Assembly (NCBI RefSeq): GCF_030268225.1
Contig: NZ_BSQG01000003.1
Coordinates: 406,991 to 470,990, forward strand
DNA length: 64,000 nt
Origin: Nocardiopsis ansamitocini
GTDB taxonomy: Bacteria; Actinomycetota; Actinomycetes; Streptosporangiales; Streptosporangiaceae
Reading direction: 5' to 3'
The number at the start of each line of letters is the position of its first letter. Position 1 is the stretch's first letter. The notes under the pieces were generated by a model. It did not search any database. It was not told where the DNA came from and worked only from the letters and a program-made list of their open reading frames with translations. The translations under genes and the position numbers were made by a program. Positions 18,084 to 27,080 of the stretch are shown here, piece by piece.

Positions 18084-19511
18084 GTGAGTGTGATTCGTCA
18101 GCCTTTTACGTCAGACTTCGCCGACCATGTGGCCGCCGTGCGGGAGACGCGCCGTGCCTACTCCGAACTTCCCCCGGACGCGCCCGTCCGATTGGCCAAA
18201 CCGACCTCCAACCTGTTCCGGTTTCGCGCGGAGACAGGCGGCCCTCGACTCGACGTCAGTGCGTTCTCCTCGGTGATCAGCGTCGACCCGGTCGGGCGCA
18301 CCGCCGAGGTCGGCGGAACGACCACCTACGAGGATCTGGTGGCGGCCACGCTGGTGCACGGCCTCATGCCCTTGGTGGTGCCCCAGTTGCGGACCATCAC
18401 CGTCGGGGGCGCGGTCACCGGGTTGGGAATCGAATCCAGTTCGTTTCGCAACGGCCTGCCGCACGAGTCGGTGGAGGAGATGGAGATCCTCACCGGTGCG
18501 GGCGACGTCGTGGTCGCCCGACGCGACAACGACCACCGCGACCTCTTCCACGGCTTCCCCAACTCCTACGGGACCCTCGGCTACAGTCTGCGGCTGCGTA
18601 TCGAACTGGAGCCGGTCAAGTCCTACGTCCATCTGCGGCACCTCCGCTTCACCGACGCCGACGAGACGATGGCCGCGATGGCGCGGATCTGCGCGGACCG
18701 TGAGCACGACGGAGAGCCGGTCGACTTCGTGGACGGGGTGGCTTTCGGCCGCGACGAGCTCTACCTGAGCCTGGCGACGTTCACGGACGAGGCGCCATGG
18801 ACCAGCGACTACACCGGCTCCGATATCTACTACACCTCGGTGCGGCGCTACAGCGGACCGGGAGCCGGCGACTACCTCACCACACAGGACTACCTGTGGC
18901 GTTGGGACACCGACTGGTTCTGGTGCTCGCGGGCGTTCGGCGTCCAGCATCCGATGGTGCGCAGGCTGTGGCCGCGCGCGCTCAAGCGTTCCGATGTCTA
19001 CCGCAAGCTCGTGGCGCTTGACCGCCGTACCGATCTCAGCCGTTTGCTCGCCTACTACCGTGGGCAGCCGCCCGCCGAGCCGGTCATCCAGGATGTCGAG
19101 GTGGGGGTCGATCGGGGAGCGGAGTTCCTGGACTTCTTCCACCGCGAAGTCCCGATGGCGCCGGTGTGGATGTGTCCGTTGCGCCTGCGGGAGGGCCACG
19201 AGACGGGGACCGTGGAAAGCGGTCACGCCTGGCCGCTCTATCCGCTCGAACCGGGCCGGTTGTACGTGAACTTCGGCTTCTGGGGCATGGTGCCGATGCG
19301 TCGTGGCGGAGGACGGAGCTACCACAACCGGGCCGTCGAAGGCGAGGTGAGCCGATTGGGCGGACACAAGTCGCTCTACTCGGACGCTTTCTACACCGAA
19401 GACGATTTCTGGGAGCTCTACAACGGCACGGCCTACCGGAGTCTCAAGAAGGCCTACGATCCCGGCGGCCGCCTGCTCGATCTGTACGCCAAGTGTGTGG
19501 GGAACAGGTGA
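18084..19511 (+). CDS. tmsA: FAD-dependent 10-methylene fatty acid reductase (TmsA-like)
   Basis: This 475-residue vanillyl-alcohol-oxidase-type flavoprotein has the PP-loop FAD region around SVISVDPVGRTAEVGGTTTY and RTITVGGAVTGLGIESSSF. Later come EPGRLYVNFGFWG and, at the end, KAYDPGGRLLDLYAKCV. Paired with the CFA-type methyltransferase 58 bases downstream, it fits TmsA/BfaA. In characterised actinobacterial systems this enzyme reduces 10-methylene to 10-methyl stearoyl chains on phospholipids with NADPH. Start GTG 18084; the ribosome binding site is weak. Assignment rests on family and on the pair; substrate is by analogy. Confidence 0.8.
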   Translation: MSVIRQPFTSDFADHVAAVRETRRAYSELPPDAPVRLAKPTSNLFRFRAETGGPRLDVSAFSSVISVDPVGRTAEVGGTTTYEDLVAATLVHGLMPLVVPQLRTITVGGAVTGLGIESSSFRNGLPHESVEEMEILTGAGDVVVARRDNDHRDLFHGFPNSYGTLGYSLRLRIELEPVKSYVHLRHLRFTDADETMAAMARICADREHDGEPVDFVDGVAFGRDELYLSLATFTDEAPWTSDYTGSDIYYTSVRRYSGPGAGDYLTTQDYLWRWDTDWFWCSRAFGVQHPMVRRLWPRALKRSDVYRKLVALDRRTDLSRLLAYYRGQPPAEPVIQDVEVGVDRGAEFLDFFHREVPMAPVWMCPLRLREGHETGTVESGHAWPLYPLEPGRLYVNFGFWGMVPMRRGGGRSYHNRAVEGEVSRLGGHKSLYSDAFYTEDDFWELYNGTAYRSLKKAYDPGGRLLDLYAKCVGNR

Positions 19512-19569
19512 CACGCCGATCCACGCGGCGGGTCAGAGCGATCGGCCGGCAGGCCGGAAGGGGAGTCCA

Positions 19570-20841
19570 ATGCGACTGGCAGACATGTTCGAACGCGTTG
19601 TCGGTCCGGGCAGTCCGATCCGGCTGCGCGCCTACGACGGCAGCACGGCGGGCGATCCCGACAGCGATGTCACGCTCGTGGTCCGATCACCGGTGGCCCT
19701 CAACTACCTCGCGCAGTCACCCGGCGGTCTCGGCCTGACCAGAGCCTACGTCTCCGGGCACATCGACATCGAGGGGGACTTCTCCACCGCGCTTCGTGCC
19801 ATGGCCGACCTGGTCGTGAAATCCGGTGTCTCGGTCGGCACGGGTGACCTCGTCCGGATCGCCGCGAACCTCGGCTGGGTCAAGTTCGTCAACCGGGTCC
19901 CGCCGCCTCCTCAGGAAGTCCGCCGATCGAAGCTGTCCTACTTGGGCCTGCGCCACTCCCGCCGTCGCGACGCCCAGGCCATCCACCACCACTACGACGT
20001 CTCCAACGCCTTCTACGAAATGGTCCTGGGCTCCTCCATGACCTACACCTGCGGCGTCTACCCGTATCAGGGGGCCACCCTGGAGCAGGCCCAGTTCCAC
20101 AAGTACGGCCTCGTCTCGCGCAAGCTGGGGCTGGCGGAGGGGATGCGGCTGCTGGATGTGGGCTGCGGGTGGGGCGGGATGGTCATGCACGCTGCCCGCG
20201 AGCACCGGGTCAAGGCACTCGGGGTCACCTTGTCCAAGGAGCAGGCGGAGTGGGCGCAGAAGCGGATCGCCCAGGAAGGGCTCGGCGATCTCGCCGAGGT
20301 CCGGCACATGGACTATCGGGAACTTCCCGACGCCGGATACGACTGCATCAGTTCGATCGGTCTGACCGAGCACATCGGTCGCAGACAGGTCCCCGGGTAC
20401 TTCGCGGCGCTGCACGCCAAGCTCCGGCCCGGTGGCCGGCTGCTCAACCACTGCATCACCCGCCCGCGCAACGACCTGCCCCCGATCCAGCCCAACGGCG
20501 TCATCAACCGCTATGTCTTCCCCGATGGGGAACTACTGGGGCCCGGTTGGTTGCAGACCCGGATGAACGATGCCGGCTTCGAGATCCGCCATCAGGAGAA
20601 TCTGCGCGAACACTACGCCCTGACCCTGCGCGACTGGGCCGCCAACCTGGAGCGCAACTGGGACGCTGCGGTGCGGGAGGTCGGCGAGGGGACCGCCCGG
20701 GTGTGGCGCCTCTACATCGTCGGCTGCGTGCTCGGTTTCGAGTTGAACGCGGTCCAGTTGCACCAAATGCTCGGGGTCAAGCCGGACGGGGCCGACGCGA
20801 GGATGCCCCTTCGTCCTTCCTTCGAGCCCCCTGCCGGTTGA
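19570..20841 (+). CDS. tmsB: SAM-dependent fatty acyl methyltransferase, CFA-synthase family (TmsB-like)
   Basis: This 423-residue protein has an N-terminal lipid-binding domain typical of cyclopropane-fatty-acid synthases (SGHIDIEGDFSTALRAM) and a class I methyltransferase core. That core contains AIHHHYDVSNAFYEMVLG, LLDVGCGWGG (SAM motif I, about residue 193), TLSKEQAEWA and SIGLTEHIGR. The ATG at 19570 has an AAGGGGAG site. Next to the FAD reductase it is best read as TmsB/BfaB, which methylates C10 of oleoyl phospholipid to give the 10-methylene intermediate. Ordinary cyclopropane synthase is the alternative. Confidence 0.82.
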   Translation: MRLADMFERVVGPGSPIRLRAYDGSTAGDPDSDVTLVVRSPVALNYLAQSPGGLGLTRAYVSGHIDIEGDFSTALRAMADLVVKSGVSVGTGDLVRIAANLGWVKFVNRVPPPPQEVRRSKLSYLGLRHSRRRDAQAIHHHYDVSNAFYEMVLGSSMTYTCGVYPYQGATLEQAQFHKYGLVSRKLGLAEGMRLLDVGCGWGGMVMHAAREHRVKALGVTLSKEQAEWAQKRIAQEGLGDLAEVRHMDYRELPDAGYDCISSIGLTEHIGRRQVPGYFAALHAKLRPGGRLLNHCITRPRNDLPPIQPNGVINRYVFPDGELLGPGWLQTRMNDAGFEIRHQENLREHYALTLRDWAANLERNWDAAVREVGEGTARVWRLYIVGCVLGFELNAVQLHQMLGVKPDGADARMPLRPSFEPPAG

Positions 20842-20906
20842 CCCGGGCCGTGCGCCCCGTATCGGCCGACCCCCGGGCGGTGGCCGGCATTGGGCATTAT
20901 GGGGAC

Positions 20907-21356
20907 ATGCCTGGGACAGACGACGCCACCATCAAGCGGATGGCCATCGGCCTCATCGAGACCTATGTCCAATCCGACCCCAAGCGGGTCCGCGCGATCG
21001 CCGAGGGCCTCAACGCCGAGGACCTGGCCGCGGTCACCTCCGAACTGAAGGTCTTCGCGGCATTTCTCACCCGGCGGGTCCAGGAGACCGGGGTGGTCTA
21101 CAAACCCGCCGACTCCAGGGAGGCGGTCGCCCGTGCGGTCGCCGACCTGTTGGAGCCGGAGGTCGAGTTCGCGGTGATCTCGGCCTGGGAGGCGTACTCG
21201 ATCGGGGAGTACGAGGCCGCCGAAGACCTGACCCGCGGTGACCCGCTCATCTTTCCCCACATGTTGGCCGCCTTCTCCGCGGCCGTGGGCCAGGCCGTCT
21301 ACGAGCCGGCCGAACTGTTGTCCACGCTGCGGATCGCAGCCGGAATCGACGAGTGA
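20907..21356 (+). CDS. Small helical protein in the tms operon (possible TmsC)
   Basis: This is a 149-residue soluble, helical, acidic protein with no recognised catalytic motif (IGLIETYVQSDPKRVRAIAE, FAAFLTRRVQETG, EAYSIGEYEAAEDLT). It lies 65 bases after the methyltransferase, before a strong terminator. Some described tms operons carry a third gene, tmsC, of unknown function; this gene has the right position, but I cannot confirm homology. A CATTAT -10-like box six bases before the ATG suggests a second, leaderless promoter. Confidence 0.7.
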   Translation: MPGTDDATIKRMAIGLIETYVQSDPKRVRAIAEGLNAEDLAAVTSELKVFAAFLTRRVQETGVVYKPADSREAVARAVADLLEPEVEFAVISAWEAYSIGEYEAAEDLTRGDPLIFPHMLAAFSAAVGQAVYEPAELLSTLRIAAGIDE

Positions 21357-21363
21357 GACGGTG

Positions 21364-21396
21364 GTGTGCCGCCGCCCGCCGCGGGCGGCGGCACAC
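21364..21396 (+). terminator. Strong terminator closing the tms operon
   Basis: A 16-bp perfect inverted repeat, GTGTGCCGCCGCCCGC (21364-21379) and GCGGGCGGCGGCACAC (21381-21396), lies eight bases after the stop. It separates the tms genes from the P450 gene. Confidence 0.85.
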
Positions 21397-21483
21397 CCCC
21401 GGCACATGACTGCTTGACGGCACCGGGTCCCGTGTCGAGAGTGGAGGTGATGGGCGTCACACGAGCCGGGAGGAAGTCGTTAT

Positions 21484-22749
21484 ATGCCCCATGTGCCCCA
21501 GATGTCACGACCCGCGGACGTCTCCGACATCGACCTCTCCGACCTCGCTTTCTGGGAGCGTCCGCTCAAGGAACGACACAAGGCATTCGCCCGCCTCCGC
21601 CGGTACGACCCCCTCTTCTTCGCAGAGGCGGACATGGGGCCGGTTCCCATCGGCCCCGGATACCACGCCCTGGTCCGCCACGCGGACGTGGTCGAGGCGA
21701 GCCGTACGCCGTTGGTCTTCACCTCCGAACCGAGTGCGATCTCCATCCCGGACATGCCACGGGAGTTCAGCGAGTTCTTCGGCTCGATGATCAATCTCGA
21801 CGACCCCAGGCACGCGCGCATGCGGCGCATCGTCAGCCGAGGCTTCACCCCGCGCATGCTCGCCAAGCTCGACGCCGACATCCAGCGGGTCGCCGCGCGC
21901 ATCATCGACGACCTGCTCGACACGGGGCCGTGCGACTTCGTCCCCGCTGTATCGGCGCGCCTGCCGCTCACCATCATCTGCGAGATGATGGGAATCCCCG
22001 AAGAACAGCACCGACGGGTCTTCGACAACTCCAGCATCGTGCTTGCCGGCTCCGACCCCGATTACCTGGGCAATGATCCCGAGACCGCCGTCCATCGGCT
22101 GCTGGCCGCCGGGGGCGAGCTCGCCGCGCTGCTCACCGAGCTTGCCGCCGAGCGTCGGCGCGCCCCGCGCCAGGACCTCACCTCGGCCCTGGTCAGCGCC
22201 GACATCGACGGTGACGCACTGACCGACCAGGAAATCGGCTCCTTCTTCATCCTGTTGGCGGTCGCCGGCAACGAGACCACCCGCAACGCCATCTCGCACG
22301 CGTTGGCACTGCTCACCCGTTTTCCCGACCAGCGCGACACCTGGTGGTCGGATTTCGAGGCGCACGCGGCCACGGCCGTCGAGGAAATCGTGCGCTACGC
22401 CTCCCCGATCACCTGGATGCGGCGCACCCTCAGTCGCGACCACGAAATGAACGGCACCCACTACCGGGCCGGAGACAAGGTGCTGTTGATGTACGCCTCG
22501 GCGAACCGGGACTCGGCGGTGTTCACCGACCCCGACCGCTTCGACGTGACCAGGTCGCCCAATCCACACGTCGGTTTCGGGGGGCCGGGGCCGCATTTCT
22601 GCCTCGGCGCCCACCTGGCCCGCCGGGAGATCACCGTCATGCTCCGGGAGATGCACCGCAGGGTGCCCACCATCCGCGCCACCTCGGAACCACAGCGGCT
22701 GCTGTCCAACTTCGTGAATGGGATCAAGAGCCTGCCATGTGACTTCTAG
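21484..22749 (+). CDS. Cytochrome P450, CYP124/CYP125-like
   Basis: This is a 421-residue soluble bacterial P450. The I-helix motif is AGNETT (about residues 261-266), the ExxR motif is in VEEIVRYASP, and the haem loop is FGGPGPHFCLGAHLAR with the thiolate Cys near residue 373. The ATG follows GGGAGGA. The long N-terminal block MINLDDPRHARMRRIVSRGF and PHFCLGA loop resemble the CYP124/125/142 group. In mycobacteria that group hydroxylates the terminal carbon of methyl-branched lipids and sterol side chains. Downstream of the tms genes, a methyl-branched fatty acid is an attractive substrate (inference). It is transcribed separately. Confidence 0.9.
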   Translation: MPHVPQMSRPADVSDIDLSDLAFWERPLKERHKAFARLRRYDPLFFAEADMGPVPIGPGYHALVRHADVVEASRTPLVFTSEPSAISIPDMPREFSEFFGSMINLDDPRHARMRRIVSRGFTPRMLAKLDADIQRVAARIIDDLLDTGPCDFVPAVSARLPLTIICEMMGIPEEQHRRVFDNSSIVLAGSDPDYLGNDPETAVHRLLAAGGELAALLTELAAERRRAPRQDLTSALVSADIDGDALTDQEIGSFFILLAVAGNETTRNAISHALALLTRFPDQRDTWWSDFEAHAATAVEEIVRYASPITWMRRTLSRDHEMNGTHYRAGDKVLLMYASANRDSAVFTDPDRFDVTRSPNPHVGFGGPGPHFCLGAHLARREITVMLREMHRRVPTIRATSEPQRLLSNFVNGIKSLPCDF

Positions 22750-22791
22750 TCGCGGGCGTGGTCAATCAGCAAAACCGTCACTCTCGGTAGT

Positions 22792-22822
22792 CATAATGTG
22801 ACTCATGCGACTCATGTCGCAT
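22792..22822 (+). promoter_or_regulatory. Promoter and operator-like palindrome of the sugar ABC operon
   Basis: CATAAT (22792-22797) is a good -10. Just after it lies a perfect 7-bp inverted repeat, ATGCGAC-TCAT-GTCGCAT (22805-22822), overlapping a direct repeat of GACTCAT. A repressor bound there would block transcription of the transporter operon. The regulator is not adjacent. Confidence 0.5.
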
Positions 22823-22846
22823 CACACCACGAGTGACGGAGGCCGT

Positions 22847-24118
22847 ATGGGCCGTACCAGGGCAGCCGTGTCCGTCTTCGCGGCGGGCACGGCACTCGTA
22901 CTCGCAGCCGCCACGGGATGCACGGCCGGGCACCAGAAACCGACCCTCACCGTCTGGATCATGGCGGGTACCCACCCGGACGCATCCGCCTACTTCGCCG
23001 ACGCCAACGCCGCCTTCACAGAGTCGACCGGGGCCGACGTCACGGTCGAGTTCATCCCGTGGGGCGACGCCCACGACAAGTTCATCACCGCCATCGCCGG
23101 GAACACCGCTCCCGACGTCGCCGAAGTCGGGACCACATGGACCCCTGAATTCGCCGCGGTCGGCGCGCTGGCCGACCTCGGCGACATGGGTTGGCACCCC
23201 GGTGCCCACGTGCCCGGACTTGTCGAGGCAGGAACCGTGGACGGTCGGCTCTACGGGGTGCCCTGGCACGTCGCCGTCCGCGCGGTGCTCTACCGTACCG
23301 ATGTCTTCGAGGACCTCGGCCTGGAACCGCCACGGACCTGGGCCCAGCTGCGCAAGGTCGCACGGACGATCGCCGATCGGCGTCCTGAGCTGACCGCCTT
23401 CCCGGTTGCAGGGGGAGCGGAGTACCCCCTGTTGTCCTTCATCTGGGGGGCCGGGGGCGAGATCGCCCTCCAGAACCCCGACGGCACCTGGACGTCGGGC
23501 CTGGACAGCCCGGAAGCCCGCGAAGGCATCGCTTTCCTCACCGGCCTGGCCCGGCACGACGGCGTTTCCTCAACGGGCGCGGTCACCTGGCAGGAGACCG
23601 ACGTCCAGGACAACTTCACCGATGAGCGCGTGGCCATGGCCGTGCTCGGCAGCTGGGCGCCCAAGGCCATCCTCGCCGCCAACCCCGACCTGCGCGGTCG
23701 CTTGGCGGCGTTTCCCATACCGGGCAGGGACGGCGGCTACAGTCCTTCCTTCCTGGGCGGCTCCCACCTCTCGATCTTCGAGGGCAGCCGCGAACCCGAC
23801 CTCGCCCGGCGCTACGTCCAACTCCTGACCGGGGACGAGTATGGGCCGCGTTGGGCACAAGAGACCGACTACTTCCCCGGGCGTACCGATCAGCTGGCGG
23901 CCTTCACCGGCTCCACGGATCCGCTGGTGGGACCCTTCGCGGTTCAGCTGAGCGAAGCCGGCAAGGGCTTGCCGGTCACCCCTGCCTACGGTCGTGTGCA
24001 GGGACGCAAGATCCTGACCGCCATGGCCCAGGCGATCCTGTCAGGGGAGGATGACGTCGAAGGTGCTTCGACGACCGCGGCGGACCGAGTCACCCAGACC
24101 CTCAACGAGGACTCCTAG
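22847..24118 (+). CDS. Sugar ABC transporter substrate-binding lipoprotein
   Basis: This is a 423-residue family 1 solute-binding protein. ATG 22847 follows GGAGG. The N-terminal signal ends in a lipobox-like AATGC (Cys about residue 25), so it is probably a lipoprotein on the outer face of the membrane. The mature protein starts TLTVWIMAG and continues with VEFIPWGDAHDKFITAIAG and APDVAEVGTTW, typical of oligosaccharide binders of the NgcE/DasA/CebE type. It is the first gene of an operon with two permeases and a GH3 hydrolase. No ATP-binding subunit is encoded here; actinobacteria often share one MsiK-type ATPase among such transporters. Confidence 0.9.
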   Translation: MGRTRAAVSVFAAGTALVLAAATGCTAGHQKPTLTVWIMAGTHPDASAYFADANAAFTESTGADVTVEFIPWGDAHDKFITAIAGNTAPDVAEVGTTWTPEFAAVGALADLGDMGWHPGAHVPGLVEAGTVDGRLYGVPWHVAVRAVLYRTDVFEDLGLEPPRTWAQLRKVARTIADRRPELTAFPVAGGAEYPLLSFIWGAGGEIALQNPDGTWTSGLDSPEAREGIAFLTGLARHDGVSSTGAVTWQETDVQDNFTDERVAMAVLGSWAPKAILAANPDLRGRLAAFPIPGRDGGYSPSFLGGSHLSIFEGSREPDLARRYVQLLTGDEYGPRWAQETDYFPGRTDQLAAFTGSTDPLVGPFAVQLSEAGKGLPVTPAYGRVQGRKILTAMAQAILSGEDDVEGASTTAADRVTQTLNEDS

Positions 24119-25092
24119 TGGCGCGCACCGCCGTTCCCGTGCGGGGCGGCCCGGCCGTTTCGGTCAGGCCCACGCCGACGCGCACCTCCCGGCGTCGCCA
24201 CCGTGCCCCGCTGCGCCCGTTGCTGCTGCTGGCACCGGCACTGGCGGTTATGGGGATCCTGCTGCTCTACCCGTTGGTCCGGGTGGTGCTGTTGTCCTTC
24301 CAGGACTACACCCTCGCCAACGTGGTATCAGGTGCGTCCGACTACACCGGTCTGCGCAATTACACCCTCCTGCTGCGCGACCCCTACCTTTGGACGGTCG
24401 TTCTTCCCAACACCGTCGTCTTCGCGATACTGGCGGTCGGCGGCACAGTGGTGCTGGGCACCCTCGTCGCACTCCTGCTGCAGTCCCTGCGTCCGCTGTC
24501 GCGCACCATCGTGATCGGTTGCGTCCTGGTCGCCTGGGCCATGCCCGCGGTCACCGGCACCTATGTCTGGATCTGGATCTTCGACGTCGACCGAGGAATC
24601 GTCTTTCAACTGCTCCACGGAACCGGTCTCCTCGGGGCGGAAGGCCACAACTGGTTCACCGACCGGGTGTCCTTCTACGCCATCGTCGTCCTCAACGTCG
24701 TCCACCACGGTTTCCCATTCGTCGCGGTCACCGTTCTGGCAGGACTGCTCACCGTCCCCGGTGAACTCCACGAGGCCGCCCGCCTGGACGGCGCGACGGC
24801 CTGGCAGCGGTTTCGCCACATCACCTTTCCCGCAATCCGCCCGGTGTTCGCCGTGGTCACCATCCTCTCCACCATCTGGGACTTCAAGGTGTTCGCGCAG
24901 GTCTACCTGATGCCCGGGGGAGCGGGGTCCAACGCCCAGGTCCTCAACCTGGGGGTATGGTCCTACATTCGCTCCTTCGCCCAGCAGAGCTACGGGACCG
25001 GAGCGGCGATCGCGGTCCTTCTCACCGCCCTGCTCCTGGCCATCACCCTCGTCTACCTGCGGGTGCTGTTCGGCAGTGAGGAGTTGCGATGA
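24118..25092 (+). CDS. Sugar ABC transporter permease (MalF type)
   Basis: This 324-residue inner-membrane permease has about six transmembrane segments and the cytoplasmic EAA loop EAARLDGATAWQRFRHITFP, which contacts the ATPase. Its GTG overlaps the last base of the preceding stop, indicating translational coupling. The basic N-terminus (about 35 residues with Arg runs) precedes the first membrane segment. It acts with the next gene as a heterodimeric channel. Confidence 0.92.
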   Translation: MARTAVPVRGGPAVSVRPTPTRTSRRRHRAPLRPLLLLAPALAVMGILLLYPLVRVVLLSFQDYTLANVVSGASDYTGLRNYTLLLRDPYLWTVVLPNTVVFAILAVGGTVVLGTLVALLLQSLRPLSRTIVIGCVLVAWAMPAVTGTYVWIWIFDVDRGIVFQLLHGTGLLGAEGHNWFTDRVSFYAIVVLNVVHHGFPFVAVTVLAGLLTVPGELHEAARLDGATAWQRFRHITFPAIRPVFAVVTILSTIWDFKVFAQVYLMPGGAGSNAQVLNLGVWSYIRSFAQQSYGTGAAIAVLLTALLLAITLVYLRVLFGSEELR

Positions 25093-25919
25093 CCACCATC
25101 GTTCGTTCCGCGACCGGCGCGGCCAGGGCCGGCGCCGTCGCCGTCCTGCTGTCCTTCACGCTCTTTCCCGCCTACTTCATGGTCATCAGCGGCCTCTCCG
25201 CCGGCGCAGCCTCGGGAACCGAGGTGCTGGTGCCGGTCAGGCTCACCCTCGCCCACTTCGAGCAGGTCCTGCTGCACGGCGACTTCCTGCGCTATCTGCG
25301 CAACTCGGCGGTGGTCGCGATCATCACTGTCGTCGGTTCCGGACTGCTCGCCCTGTTCGCAGCCGTCGCGGTCGCCCGGTTCCGCTTCCGGATGCGCACC
25401 ACTGTCCTGGTGATGGTCCTGGTCGTCCAGATGGTTCCGCTCGAAGCCCTGGTCATCCCGCTGTTCCTCATGGCCAGGGACCTGCGCATGCTCAATTCGC
25501 TGATCGGGCTGGCCGTCGTCTACATCGCCTTGTCGCTGCCGTTCGCCGTGTGGATGCTCCGCGGCTTCGTGGCCGCGGTTCCGGTCGAGGTCGAGGAAGC
25601 CGCTGCCATCGACGGCGCCTCCTGGGGCCGCACACTATGGTCGGTGCTGCTCCCACTGGCGGCCCCGGGCCTGGTGGCCTGCTCGATCTTCTCCTTCATC
25701 ACTGCCTGGAACGAGTTCATCCTTGCCTTGACCTTTATGAACGACAGCGACAAGTTCACCGCGGCCGTCGGCCTGCGCCAGTTCTTCGGGCTCAACACCA
25801 CCGCGTGGGGGCCGGTCATGGCGGCCTCGACGCTCATCACCCTGCCGGTCATGGTGTTCTTCCTCTTCGTCCAACGAGGACTGGTCTCGGGCCTGGCGGC
25901 CGGGGCGGTCAAAGGATGA
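25089..25919 (+). CDS. Sugar ABC transporter permease (MalG type)
   Basis: This is a 276-residue permease with six predicted membrane segments and the EAA loop EEAAAIDGASWGRTLWSVLL. Its ATG overlaps the upstream stop by four bases (ATGA). It pairs with the MalF-type protein. The next gene, a glycoside hydrolase, also overlaps its stop, so all four genes form one coupled operon. Confidence 0.92.
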   Translation: MTTIVRSATGAARAGAVAVLLSFTLFPAYFMVISGLSAGAASGTEVLVPVRLTLAHFEQVLLHGDFLRYLRNSAVVAIITVVGSGLLALFAAVAVARFRFRMRTTVLVMVLVVQMVPLEALVIPLFLMARDLRMLNSLIGLAVVYIALSLPFAVWMLRGFVAAVPVEVEEAAAIDGASWGRTLWSVLLPLAAPGLVACSIFSFITAWNEFILALTFMNDSDKFTAAVGLRQFFGLNTTAWGPVMAASTLITLPVMVFFLFVQRGLVSGLAAGAVKG

Positions 25920-26989
25920 CCGACCCCGAACTCCACCGCATGGCGTCCACCGTCCTCATGCCCGGTTTCTCCGGAACCCGGGTGCCCGACTGGCTGGCCA
26001 GAGCCATCGACGACGGCCTCGGTGCCGTCCTTTACTTCGCCCACAACCTCACCGAGGACCCGGCCGGGCTGTCCGCCCGACTGCACGCGCTCCGCCCCGA
26101 CCTCTTGGTGGCATCCGACGAGGAGGGCGGCAGGGTCACCCGGCTGCACGCGGCCACCGGTTCGCCCTACCCCGGCCACTCCGAGCTGGGACGAGCGGGT
26201 GACGTCCGCCTGACCCAGGCCACGGCCGCGGAGCTCGGACAGGACCTGCGGGCGGCCGGGATCGACCTTGCCCTCTCGCCGGTGGTTGATGCCAACACCG
26301 ATCCCGCCAATCCGGTGATCGGCGATCGTGCCTTCGGCTCCGACCCCCGGACGGTCGCCCTGCACGGGGCGGCCTTCGTCACGGGAATGCAGTCCACCGG
26401 GGTCGCGGCCTGCGCCAAGCACTTTCCCGGTCATGGGGACACCCGCACCGACTCCCACCTCGACCTGCCAGTGGTCGACATCGATGCCGCAACCCTGCGC
26501 GGCCGGGAACTCGGACCTTTCGCCGAGGCGATCCGGGCCGGGGTACGTACCGTCATGGTGGGCCACATCCGCGTTCCTGTCCTGGACGAGGCCCCGGCCA
26601 GCGTCGCCCCCCGCGCCTACGCACTGCTGCGCAAAGAGCTGGGTTTCACCGGGGCAGCCGTCACCGACGCACTCGACATGCGTGGGCTCAGCCGGTACAC
26701 GGGGGCGACGACGGTGGAGGAGGCGGTCGGAGCCGGCGCGGTAGCAGCGTTGGCCGCGGGAGCGGACCTGCTGTGCCTGGGCAATCCGGTTCGCGACCCC
26801 ATCGGTGGTGAAGCGGTTTTCAGCGCCGCCAGGGATCGCCTCCTGGCCGGGATCGCCGATGGCTCGGTCCATCCAGACCGACTCGCCGAGGCAGCCGCTC
26901 GAATGCGTGAACTGGCCCGCTCGTCGATACGCGCGCCCGGGGTGCTTGACCAGCGCGGTGGTGGTCGTGGATCGTTTCCTCGACGGTGA
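25916..26989 (+). CDS. GH3 beta-N-acetylglucosaminidase (NagZ-like), intracellular
   Basis: This 357-residue protein is a compact family 3 glycoside hydrolase. KHFPGHGDTRTDSH (about residues 168-181) is the NagZ-type loop whose His-Asp dyad serves as acid/base, and TDALDMRG (about 250) carries the nucleophile Asp. DEEGGRVTRL and GDRAFGSDP are further family motifs. No signal peptide is present, so it acts in the cytoplasm on imported sugar. Its start overlaps the permease stop, so the transporter probably imports N-acetylglucosaminyl sugars from chitin or peptidoglycan and this enzyme hydrolyses them (inference). Confidence 0.9.
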   Translation: MTDPELHRMASTVLMPGFSGTRVPDWLARAIDDGLGAVLYFAHNLTEDPAGLSARLHALRPDLLVASDEEGGRVTRLHAATGSPYPGHSELGRAGDVRLTQATAAELGQDLRAAGIDLALSPVVDANTDPANPVIGDRAFGSDPRTVALHGAAFVTGMQSTGVAACAKHFPGHGDTRTDSHLDLPVVDIDAATLRGRELGPFAEAIRAGVRTVMVGHIRVPVLDEAPASVAPRAYALLRKELGFTGAAVTDALDMRGLSRYTGATTVEEAVGAGAVAALAAGADLLCLGNPVRDPIGGEAVFSAARDRLLAGIADGSVHPDRLAEAAARMRELARSSIRAPGVLDQRGGGRGSFPRR

Positions 26990-27080
26990 CGCCCGCCAGG
27001 CGGTGCCGTTCCGGGGGACGGTGCCGGGGAGGGCGCCGTCCGGTTGGGCCCGGACCACGCGACAGCATGGGGAGACCGCC

